Below, piece by piece: positions 20,234 through 27,337 of a stretch of DNA of 64,000 bases. The stretch's first letter is position 1. Each line of letters opens with the position of its first letter. The notes below the pieces were generated by a model. It was not told where the DNA came from and made no database searches. It was given only the letters and a program-made list of their open reading frames with translations. Source of the stretch: Microbulbifer pacificus (GTDB lineage Bacteria > Pseudomonadota > Gammaproteobacteria > Pseudomonadales > Cellvibrionaceae); NCBI RefSeq assembly GCF_033723955.1, contig NZ_CP137555.1, positions 3,712,001 through 3,776,000 of the forward strand. The letters run 5' to 3'. Made by a program: the position numbers and the translations under genes.

Positions 20234-21160
20234 ATGTCTATTTCGTTCGAAGGTAAAGTGGCTATCGTCACCGGTGCCGGCAATGGCCTCGGCCGGTCCC
20301 ACGCACTGGAGCTGGCACGTCGTGGTGCCAAGGTGGTCGTGAACGACCTCGGTGGCGCCCGTGATGGCTCCGGTGGCTCACTTACCGCCGCGGAATCGGT
20401 AGTGCAGGAAATTATCGCCGCCGGCGGTGAGGCCATCGCCAACGGTGCCAACGTCACCGACTTCCTGCAGATTCAGGAAATGGTGAAAGAGACAGCAGAA
20501 CGCTGGGGTCGCGTGGATATTCTGGTGAACAATGCCGGTATCCTGCGGGACAAATCCTTCGCCAAGGCACCCATGGACGATTTCAAGCTGGTGGTGGACG
20601 TGCACCTGATGGGCAGCGTGAACTGCACCAAAGCGGTATGGGAAATCATGCGCGAGCAGCTGTACGGTCGTATTGTGATGACGACATCTTCTTCCGGCCT
20701 GTACGGAAACTTTGGCCAGTCCAACTACGGCGCTGCAAAAACCGGCGTGGTGGGATTGATGAATACCCTGTGCCTGGAAGGCGAAAAGTACGGCATCAAG
20801 GTGAACTGCCTGTCACCCACCGCAGCCACCCGTATGACGGAAGACATTATTCCCGACCCTAAAGCGCTGGAATTGCTGACCCCTGAATCCGTAACTGCGG
20901 GGCTGGTCGCCCTGGTGGCCGAGGATGCCCCGAATCGCTTTATTCTCTGTGCGGGTGCGGGTGCTTTTGCCCGGGCGCGCATCCTTGAAACCGAGGGCAT
21001 TTACCTGCCGCCGGAGCAACAGACCGCGGAAAACGTGCTCGCCAATCTGGATGCCATTGCCGATGAAAAAGGCCAGCAGGAATTGGTGGGCGGTTTGAAC
21101 CAGACGGTGAAATTTTTGCAGAAAGCTGCCCAGGGCCTGGGCATCAAGCTCGGCGGCTGA
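20234..21160 (+). CDS. MFE-2-like (3R)-hydroxyacyl-CoA dehydrogenase (SDR)
   Basis: SDR of 308 residues that resembles the dehydrogenase part of peroxisomal multifunctional enzyme 2. Diagnostic segments are VTGAGNGLGRSHALELARRG, VNDLGGARDGSG, NNAGILRDKSFAKAPMDDF and the catalytic SNYGAAKTG. The long C-terminal part after TAATRMTEDI is also typical. The ATG at 20234 has GGAGAG 6 nt upstream and is preferred to an ATG at 20222. It should oxidise (3R)-hydroxyacyl-CoA to 3-ketoacyl-CoA using NAD+, following the MaoC hydratase encoded just upstream and feeding the thiolase just downstream. Confidence 0.93.
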   Translation: MSISFEGKVAIVTGAGNGLGRSHALELARRGAKVVVNDLGGARDGSGGSLTAAESVVQEIIAAGGEAIANGANVTDFLQIQEMVKETAERWGRVDILVNNAGILRDKSFAKAPMDDFKLVVDVHLMGSVNCTKAVWEIMREQLYGRIVMTTSSSGLYGNFGQSNYGAAKTGVVGLMNTLCLEGEKYGIKVNCLSPTAATRMTEDIIPDPKALELLTPESVTAGLVALVAEDAPNRFILCAGAGAFARARILETEGIYLPPEQQTAENVLANLDAIADEKGQQELVGGLNQTVKFLQKAAQGLGIKLGG

Positions 21161-21185
21161 GCCGGGAAAATAGGGAGAATTGGCC

Positions 21186-22367
21186 ATGAAAGAAGCTGTG
21201 ATCGTTTCCACCGCGCGCACGCCGATTGGTAAAGCCTACCGCGGCGCATTCAATAATCTGGACGGCGCCAGCCTCGGTGCCCACGCGGTTCGCGCCGCCG
21301 TTGCGCGCGCCGGTGTCGAGGCCGGCGAAGCGGACGACTGTATTTTTGGCGTGGCGCTGCAGCAGGGTACCACCGGCACCAATGTGGCACGTCAGGTGGC
21401 ACTGCGCGCGGGACTTTCGCCCACCGTTGCCGGTATGACCATCGACCGCCAGTGCTCATCCGGACTGATGGCGGTCGCCACTGCGGCGAAGCAGATTACC
21501 AACGACGGCTCGCCCATCGTCGTTGCCGGTGGCATGGAGTCCATTTCCCTGGTGCAGAATCAGAACATGAATATGTTCCGTGCTGCCGATCCGGCACTAC
21601 TGGAAATGCACCCGGCCATTTATATGCCGATGATCGATACTGCGGAAATTGTGGCCCAGCGCTACGGTATCAGTCGTGATCTTCAAGACGAGTACGCGCT
21701 GCAATCCCAACTGCGCACCGCCGCCGCGCAGCAGGCCGGCCTGTTTGCTGACGAAATCATTCCGGTCACTGCCAACATGATCGTGGTGGACAAGGAAACC
21801 GGTGAGCAGTCCGAGAAGCAGGTCACCCTGTCTCTCGACGAAGGCAACCGCCGGTCCACCACGATTGAAGGACTGCGCAGCCTGAATCCGGTGCGCGACA
21901 ACGGCGTAATCACCGCCGGGAATGCCTCGCAGCTTTCCGACGGTGCTGCTGCCATGGTGCTGATGGACAGCAAACTGGCGGAACAGCGCAACCTGAACCC
22001 GCTGGGTATATATCGCGGCATGGCGGTGGCAGGTTGTGAGCCCGACGAAATGGGCATCGGTCCGGTATTTGCGATTCCAAAACTGCTGGCCCGCACTGGC
22101 CTCAAAATGGACGACATCGGTTTGTGGGAGCTGAACGAGGCATTTGCGGTCCAGGTGCTGTATTGCCGTGACAAGCTCGGCATCGACAACGACAAACTCA
22201 ATGTCAACGGCGGTGCTATTTCTATCGGTCACCCTTATGGAATGAGTGGCGCACGCATGGTGGGGCATGCACTGCTCGAAGGTAAGCGCCGCGGCGTGAA
22301 GTATGTGGTGGTGACCATGTGTGTGGGTGGCGGTATGGGTGCAGCCGGACTGTTCGAAGTTGTATAA
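21186..22367 (+). CDS. acetyl-CoA acyltransferase (thiolase)
   Basis: Thiolase of 393 residues. The nucleophilic Cys is residue 90 in [10 protein letters not shown]; the C-terminal motifs [20 protein letters not shown] and [14 protein letters not shown] provide the catalytic His and the second Cys. It cleaves 3-ketoacyl-CoA with CoA to give acetyl- or propionyl-CoA and a shortened acyl-CoA. The ATG at 21186 lies 8 nt after AGGGAG; an upstream TTG is less likely. It completes a full R-specific beta-oxidation set together with the MaoC and MFE-2-like genes. No trifunctional FadB partner is nearby. Confidence 0.96.
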   Translation: MKEAVIVSTARTPIGKAYRGAFNNLDGASLGAHAVRAAVARAGVEAGEADDCIFGVALQQGTTGTNVARQVALRAGLSPTVAGMTIDRQCSSGLMAVATAAKQITNDGSPIVVAGGMESISLVQNQNMNMFRAADPALLEMHPAIYMPMIDTAEIVAQRYGISRDLQDEYALQSQLRTAAAQQAGLFADEIIPVTANMIVVDKETGEQSEKQVTLSLDEGNRRSTTIEGLRSLNPVRDNGVITAGNASQLSDGAAAMVLMDSKLAEQRNLNPLGIYRGMAVAGCEPDEMGIGPVFAIPKLLARTGLKMDDIGLWELNEAFAVQVLYCRDKLGIDNDKLNVNGGAISIGHPYGMSGARMVGHALLEGKRRGVKYVVVTMCVGGGMGAAGLFEVV

Positions 22368-22407
22368 CAAGCCGAAGATCCAGACGAAATAACAGTTGAG
22401 GCAAAAT

Positions 22408-23397
22408 ATGCGAGCTCTGGTATGCGAGGCCTTTGGCCCGATAGAAAATCTGAAAGTCCGTGACTGGCAACTGCCGGCATTGAAACCCAATGAGGTTCGC
22501 CTCGAAGTTCACGCGGCGGGAGTGAATTTTCCCGATGGCCTGATGGTGCAAGGGAAATACCAGGTGAAGCCCGCAATGCCTTTCGTCGCCGGCGGTGAGT
22601 GTGCGGGGATCATTCGTGAAGTCGGCGAATCGGTCAAAGGGTTCAAGGTCGGCGACAGAGTGATTGCGATGCCCGGACTTGCGGCGTTTGCGGAAGTGGT
22701 CAATGTGGATCACAAACTGTTGATGCCAATGCCCGCCGAGCTGGACTTCCAGCAGGCGGCGGGTTTCTGCATCACCTATGCCACCTCTTACTACGCTTTC
22801 AAGCAACGTGCGCAACTGAAAGAGGGCGAAACCCTGGTGGTGCTGGGCGCTGCCGGTGGCGTTGGCGTAACTGCGATCCAGCTGGGCAAGCTGATGGGTG
22901 CTCGGGTAATAGCCTGTGCCTCCACCGATGAAAAATTGGCATTCTGTCGTGATCTGGGTGCAGACGAAACCATCAATTACAGCAGGGAAAACCTCAAGGA
23001 TCGCATTCGCGAACTGACCGATGGAAAGGGCGCGGACGTGATCTACGACCCAGTGGGTGGTGATTTTAGCGAGCAGGCTTATCGTTCCATTGCCTGGGGC
23101 GGGCGCTACCTGGTGATTGGCTTTGCCGCCGGGGATATTCCCAGCTTGCCACTGAATCTGCCGCTGTTGAAAGCCGGGGATATTCTCGGCATATACTGGG
23201 GCGGCTGGGCAGCGCGAGACCCCAAAGCGAATATGCAGAACTTCAGTGAGCTGCTCGGCTTTGTACAGCAGGGGCGCCTGCAGCCGTTGACCACCGAAGT
23301 CTACGATCTGAGTGATTTTACCCGGGCGTTTGCTGCGATTAACGAACGTCGTGCGAAAGGCAGGGTGGTTCTCACTATGGGGCAGAATCAGGACTGA
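22408..23397 (+). CDS. NADPH:quinone oxidoreductase family protein (zinc-free MDR)
   Basis: Medium-chain dehydrogenase/reductase of 329 residues without the zinc ligands of alcohol dehydrogenases. The N-terminal GroES-like domain has VHAAGVNFPDGLMVQGKYQ and PFVAGGECAGI; the Rossmann motif is VLGAAGGVGVTAIQLGK. Such enzymes reduce quinones or enoyl groups with NADPH. It is the last gene of the operon and is followed by a strong terminator. GAGG lies 7 nt before the ATG at 22408. In this context a role in reducing an unsaturated or aldehyde intermediate is possible. Confidence 0.92.
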   Translation: MRALVCEAFGPIENLKVRDWQLPALKPNEVRLEVHAAGVNFPDGLMVQGKYQVKPAMPFVAGGECAGIIREVGESVKGFKVGDRVIAMPGLAAFAEVVNVDHKLLMPMPAELDFQQAAGFCITYATSYYAFKQRAQLKEGETLVVLGAAGGVGVTAIQLGKLMGARVIACASTDEKLAFCRDLGADETINYSRENLKDRIRELTDGKGADVIYDPVGGDFSEQAYRSIAWGGRYLVIGFAAGDIPSLPLNLPLLKAGDILGIYWGGWAARDPKANMQNFSELLGFVQQGRLQPLTTEVYDLSDFTRAFAAINERRAKGRVVLTMGQNQD

Positions 23398-23428
23398 TCT
23401 CGGGTAGATCCGTATCCCGCGACCAAAT

Positions 23429-23463
23429 AAAAAAGGGAGTGGTGCAATATCACTCCCTTTTTT
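23429..23463 (+). terminator. Rho-independent terminator of the acyl-CoA operon
   Basis: GGGAGTG at 23435-23441 pairs with CACTCCC at 23451-23457, flanked by A6 and T6 tracts that extend the stem. It lies 32 nt after the last operon gene, and the A/T tracts on both sides let it work for the minus-strand gene as well. Confidence 0.93.
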
Positions 23464-23504
23464 ATGCAAGAAATTCGATATGACGTAAGAATTACGAAGG
23501 GCTG

Positions 23505-23963
23505 TCAGGGAAGAATTCGGCAGTGCTTACGCGCTACCGCGGCCAGATCTTTGGGCAGTATGTCTGTGTCTGCAGAGTGCTGTTGTCGTCGCCACTGGGC
23601 ACATAGGCCCACGTAATTGCCGGCTTCCACTTCCGTACGCAGTGCGTGCCAGGTATCGACTTTGGCCTGAACCAGAGCGGGCTGGGGGGACTTCTGGTCC
23701 AGCCCCGTTTCTGCATTTTGCGGTGGCGTCAGTTGGCCGGGCGCAGCGCCAATGTATTGAGCCGGGTTGAGAAACACTATGGCAATGGCCACCGCACCGA
23801 ACCCAGACGCCGCGCGAGACAGCAATCGGCTGGTCTTGCGACCTGCGGGGTGAATCGGTTTAACCGCCCTGATATCCGCGAGAATTTTCTTTTCGAGAGG
23901 AGTGGGGGTACGCAGTTGTTCCCTCTCCCGCCGATAAGACGACTCCCAGTGATTGCAGTTCAT
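23505..23963 (-). CDS. small membrane protein paired with the sigma-like factor (possible anti-sigma)
   Basis: Protein of 152 residues that I do not recognise from a family. The N-terminal 50 residues are charged (SYRREREQLRTPTPLEKKIL), followed by one hydrophobic segment (GFGAVAIAIVFLNPA, about residues 53-68) and a polar C-terminal part with two Cys. The topology, cytoplasmic N-terminus with a single anchor, is that of an anti-sigma factor. It starts 3 nt after the sigma-like gene ends, so the two should be co-translated. No zinc-binding anti-sigma motif (HxxxCxxC) is present, so the anti-sigma role is inference from order and shape alone. Confidence 0.6.
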   Translation of the reverse strand: MNCNHWESSYRREREQLRTPTPLEKKILADIRAVKPIHPAGRKTSRLLSRAASGFGAVAIAIVFLNPAQYIGAAPGQLTPPQNAETGLDQKSPQPALVQAKVDTWHALRTEVEAGNYVGLCAQWRRQQHSADTDILPKDLAAVARKHCRILP

Positions 23964-23966
23964 ATT

Positions 23967-24686
23967 TCACACTACCTCAACCGAAGGTTCGGTGGTGGCG
24001 ACGCTGGCTGCTGCAATATTCGGAGCCTTTTTCCAGCGGAACGCCAAGGACGGCTTCTTCGGTATCGTCGCGGATTCCGCGGCCTGTTTTGCTGCTGCCT
24101 GTTTTGCCGCTTCTTGCTGAGCCGCGGCGAGCGCAGCGGCCTCCTTCGCCAGGGTGGCAGCCGATTTCCAGGGCTTGCGTGCGCTCCCGTGTACGGTGAG
24201 TTCTACCATCTGGCGACTTTGGTTCAACACATGGCGACACAGTGCCAGTGGCAACTTTTCGATATCCGCCACTGTGGCCAGCGACAGGCCACACTCGGTA
24301 AACAGCAGGAATACATTGCGCTCGCGGCGCGGCAGTTGCTGTATAGCGCGCAGCACCTCGGTATTCTCCAGAGCCGAGCGCAGGGAGTCGTTCTCGGTAC
24401 GGGCTTCCTCTGGCACGGCATCAGGGTTCTGCAACTGCCGATTGATGCTGATAAAAAGCCAGTTCTTCAGGCGGCAGCCGCCCAAATTCGGTGGTGCCTG
24501 TAGGAAGGCTCCCCAGAAGTTCTCCATCAATTGGGAGCATTGTCGAGGTGCCATCTGTGCGCAGTAACGGAACAGGGCATCCTTGTAACGCCGGTAGATT
24601 TCCCGAAATACGCGCTGACTGCGGGTATTACAGTACTGATTGACCAAGTCTTCATCACTGAGACTGCACAACTTGTCCGCAAACAT
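23967..24686 (-). CDS. RNA polymerase sigma-70-like (ECF-type) factor with Ala-rich tail
   Basis: Protein of 239 residues. Residues about 8-75 resemble sigma region 2 (DEDLVNQYCNTRSQRVFREI, YRRYKDALFRYCAQM), and about 105-160 resemble region 4 (LRAIQQLPRRERNVFLLFTE, then LSLATVADIEKLPLALCRHV). The start at 24686 has AAGGAGG 8 nt upstream, making it far better than ATG 24722. Beyond region 4 there is an unusual 75-residue tail, rich in Ala, Lys and Gln, predicted to form a helix, and ending in a low-complexity stretch. Region 2 is degenerate, so promoter recognition is uncertain. It probably acts with the small membrane protein encoded just downstream. Confidence 0.72.
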   Translation of the reverse strand: MFADKLCSLSDEDLVNQYCNTRSQRVFREIYRRYKDALFRYCAQMAPRQCSQLMENFWGAFLQAPPNLGGCRLKNWLFISINRQLQNPDAVPEEARTENDSLRSALENTEVLRAIQQLPRRERNVFLLFTECGLSLATVADIEKLPLALCRHVLNQSRQMVELTVHGSARKPWKSAATLAKEAAALAAAQQEAAKQAAAKQAAESATIPKKPSLAFRWKKAPNIAAASVATTEPSVEVV

Positions 24687-24839
24687 GGGACTTGCCTCCT
24701 TGGCTTTAATTCCCATTGCCACTTACCCGGTTGCACACCCCGGGACATATCCGGTCCGCAGGTAATTCAATAAACGAGTAATCTGTTTTTAAATTTATTT
24801 CGCTCACAAATTCAGCAGTGGTGAAAACCGCTTTCTGGC

Positions 24840-25178
24840 TCAGTGTTTACCGTTGCCAGTCTGCTGTTCCGACGTCTTGTCCGCGTCGGTAATTTTTTCC
24901 GAATAACCTTTAACTACTTTTTCTTGTTTTTTGTTATCTGATCTTTCACGGTCGGCGGAAACAGGCCCTTCCTGTTCCACCCGGCTGTGCTTTTTCCACG
25001 CGGCAAGAAACAGCGTGGCGAGCCCCAACAACAGTTCATCCACAAAGGGCACCAGGTCGGGAATGATCAAGTCAATCAAAAACAGCGCGCAGATCCACTT
25101 GAACAGCTGGGGATGTTTGAGCCTGCGAGCATAGTTGAGAAACCAGCCCACCAGGGCACTGGGTAGAACGCGCTTCAT
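24840..25178 (-). CDS. DUF6116-like small membrane protein
   Basis: Protein of 112 residues with a hydrophobic core (KWICALFLIDLIIPDLVPFV, then DELLLGLATLFLAAW) and a charged C-terminal tail of about 50 residues. The core pattern LDLIIPD.VPFVDE matches small gammaproteobacterial proteins listed as DUF6116, from memory rather than a search. Function is unknown. It stands between the sigma-like gene and dinB on the same strand, with gaps of 117-200 nt that contain no obvious gene. Confidence 0.65.
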   Translation of the reverse strand: MKRVLPSALVGWFLNYARRLKHPQLFKWICALFLIDLIIPDLVPFVDELLLGLATLFLAAWKKHSRVEQEGPVSADRERSDNKKQEKVVKGYSEKITDADKTSEQQTGNGKH

Positions 25179-25381
25179 GTAGTACCAGTTACTGGTGATG
25201 GAGACTGGTGATTGAAAATGCTTTCAGGACCGTGTTGGCAGTATAGCTCGGGGCCGGTGGACCAGCGTTCGGGGAAAAGGTTCCGCGTGTGAAAAAACGC
25301 AGATGGTGGCGCGGAAATATCGATAAGTTCCGACGGGCGTCCGGAGACGCGGCGCAGGAGTAAACGGCGAAGCGAGTAGAA

Positions 25382-26464
25382 TCAGGCCGCCGGGCCCATT
25401 CGCTCGCGAAGCGGGAGGCGCAGCTGTTCCGGACCCAAATCGGCGCGTAAATCTCTGAGTTTCACCCCGACACCGAGCAGTCGGATGGGGTCGCTGCGCT
25501 TGTCCCAGCATTGTTGTAACAGCTGTTTGAATTCACTGATACGGGCGGCGCGACTGGCGCGCTCCTGGGTGGACTGGGTGAAATCGGCATATTTGACCTT
25601 GATGATGGCGGCGCTGATTTCGTAACGGTCGTCGAGCTTTTCCAGCCGCTCCTGCAGGCGTCCGTACAGGTTGGTCATTTCTTCAACCCATTTCCCGTGT
25701 TTATCCAAGTCTTCGGTAAATGTGTGTTCGACACTGACACTTTTGCGCGAACCGTCGCCGCTCACCGGCCGGTCGTCCTGGCCGCGACAGAGTTGATACA
25801 GTCGGTTGCCGAATTTGCCGTATTTCTGCACCAGTTCCACCAGGGAAAAACGCCGCAGGTCACTGCAGGTGTGAATGCCCTCACGGTGCATTTTTTCCGT
25901 GGTAACCCGGCCCACCCCGTGAATTTTTTTGACGGGCAGTCGCAGGACAAAATCCTCGACTGCATCCGGGCGAATGACTGTTAGTCCATCGGGTTTTTGC
26001 CAATCGCTGGCGATTTTTGCCAGGAATTTGTTAGGGGCAACGCCGGCAGAAATGGTAATTCCCAGATCCTTGAAAACCCGTGCGCGAATCTCGCGCGCGA
26101 TCAAAGTTGCACTGCCATTGCAGTGCGCGCTATCGGTAACGTCGAGAAAAGCCTCGTCGAGGGATAGCGGTTCAATAATGTCGGTATAGGTGAGAAAAAT
26201 ATCCCGTATCTGCCCGCTAACTTCCCGATATTTTTTCATATTGCCCGGCACTACAATCAGGTCGGGACACAGTTTTTTCGCCTGTGAAGTGGGCATGGCC
26301 GAGCGCACGCCAAAGCTGCGCGCTTCGTAATTGCAGGTAGAAATCACTCCGCGACGATCGCTTGCGCCGCCCACGGCAATAGGCCGCCCCCGCAAATTGG
26401 GGTCGTCTCGCATTTCTACCGAAGCGTAGAAACAGTCGCAGTCGCAGTGGATGATCTTTCGCAT
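25382..26464 (-). CDS. dinB: DNA polymerase IV (Y-family, error-prone)
   Basis: DinB of 360 residues, the family length. Y-family catalytic residues are visible in HCDCDCFYASVEM and PLSLDEAFLDVT, plus the thumb helix-hairpin-helix VKKIHGVGRVTTEKM and the little finger domain after SVEHTF. It extends damaged or mismatched primers during the SOS response. The start at 26464 (MRKIIHCDCDCFY) is set by homology; longer upstream frames have no matching residues. No ribosome site precedes it because a LexA box and a perfect TATAAT lie directly upstream, so the message is probably leaderless. The C-terminus ends LRLPLRERMGPAA. Confidence 0.95.
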   Translation of the reverse strand: MRKIIHCDCDCFYASVEMRDDPNLRGRPIAVGGASDRRGVISTCNYEARSFGVRSAMPTSQAKKLCPDLIVVPGNMKKYREVSGQIRDIFLTYTDIIEPLSLDEAFLDVTDSAHCNGSATLIAREIRARVFKDLGITISAGVAPNKFLAKIASDWQKPDGLTVIRPDAVEDFVLRLPVKKIHGVGRVTTEKMHREGIHTCSDLRRFSLVELVQKYGKFGNRLYQLCRGQDDRPVSGDGSRKSVSVEHTFTEDLDKHGKWVEEMTNLYGRLQERLEKLDDRYEISAAIIKVKYADFTQSTQERASRAARISEFKQLLQQCWDKRSDPIRLLGVGVKLRDLRADLGPEQLRLPLRERMGPAA

Positions 26465-26465
26465 G

Positions 26466-26481
26466 CTGGGATTATATCCAG
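26466..26481 (-). promoter_or_regulatory. LexA box overlapping the dinB promoter
   Basis: On the minus strand the site reads CTGGATATAATCCCAG, a perfect CTG-N10-CAG SOS box. It contains TATAAT, preceded 16 nt upstream by TTGGCC, giving a good sigma-70 promoter. The box ends 1 nt before the dinB ATG, so LexA binding would block both polymerase binding and start. Confidence 0.9.
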
Positions 26482-26560
26482 TATCGGAAATTGGCCAACC
26501 GAATTTGGTAAATGCCAGATTCGCCGAGGTGAAAAGACGAGGTAAGTGAGGAGGTAGGTA

Positions 26561-27094
26561 ATGAGCAGAATCTCCCTGATGGATCGCGAAGTGGAGCAAC
26601 AGGTTTCCGGTATTTTCGAAGAGGTGCGGACGCAACTCGGCTTTGTACCCATGTTGTTCCGGGCTTACGCCAACAATCCCACCCTGCTGTCGGAATTGTG
26701 GGATCGCTACCAGCACACCATGCTGACCGGTGGTCTGTCGCGGCGACTGAAGGAGGAGATCGCCCTGATGGTGGCCGAGGACGAGCACAGCGATTACGGC
26801 ATCACCCTGCATAGCAGTGCGCTGCGGCAACTCGGCATGGACCCCCATGAAATCCTGCGGGTGCGCACCGACCCGGACCACGCCCATCTGGAGCCCCGCG
26901 ATCACGCGCTGCTGGAAATCGCACGCCACGGCAACCTCGCGCCCTATGATCACGGGGAGCGGTATATCAATCACGCGCGGGACGCCGGTGCGGCGGATGC
27001 CGATATTCTCGAAGCGCTGGCGGTTGCGAGCCTGGCGGCAGAGATCAGCCACGTATCGAGCATGTTGGATATCCCTGCGGATATTCGTCACTGA
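26561..27094 (+). CDS. carboxymuconolactone decarboxylase/AhpD-like protein without catalytic cysteines
   Basis: Helical protein of 177 residues with the AhpD/CMD fold pattern (QLGFVPMLFRAYANNPTLLS, GLSRRLKEEIALMVAEDEHS, HSSALRQLGM). In active alkylhydroperoxidase members the segment after the helix reads CxxC followed by His; here it reads EDEHSDYGITLH, so both Cys are absent while the later His remains. It is thus unlikely to be a disulfide reductase; a metal-free decarboxylase-like or structural role is possible. GGAGG lies 8 nt before the ATG. It is divergent from dinB across about 96 nt and could be affected by the LexA site. Confidence 0.75.
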   Translation: MSRISLMDREVEQQVSGIFEEVRTQLGFVPMLFRAYANNPTLLSELWDRYQHTMLTGGLSRRLKEEIALMVAEDEHSDYGITLHSSALRQLGMDPHEILRVRTDPDHAHLEPRDHALLEIARHGNLAPYDHGERYINHARDAGAADADILEALAVASLAAEISHVSSMLDIPADIRH

Positions 27095-27197
27095 CAGATT
27101 GCACCTGCCCGGTGCCTGCAAATCCGGTGCGGAGGTGATTTCCGCACTGGAGGGGGCGTGTGATGCAGTTAATTCGCCCAATTGTTGCAATCTTCTT

Positions 27198-27216
27198 GAT
27201 AATGAGAAAGCTTCGC
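27198..27216 (+). promoter_or_regulatory. Fur-like site upstream of the TonB receptor
   Basis: GATAATGAGAAAGCTTCGC agrees with the common Fur box GATAATGAGAATCATTATC at 14 of 19 positions, with a perfect left half. It lies 122 nt before the receptor start, in keeping with iron repression. The right half is degenerate. Confidence 0.55.
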
Positions 27217-27337
27217 AATAGTATGCGCGGCATCTGAATGCTGGTGCGCTTGTACCAGTTTCTGCATTTCAGGGCGGTCGATTGGCGATTGCCCGAAACA
27301 ATTATTCAAATCGACTCTTTCTCAAGGGGAACCGGAC

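Noticed and set aside
26465..27190. Long extension of DinB to 602 residues
   Set aside because: Runs across the LexA box and antisense to the AhpD-like gene; DinB homology starts at 26464.
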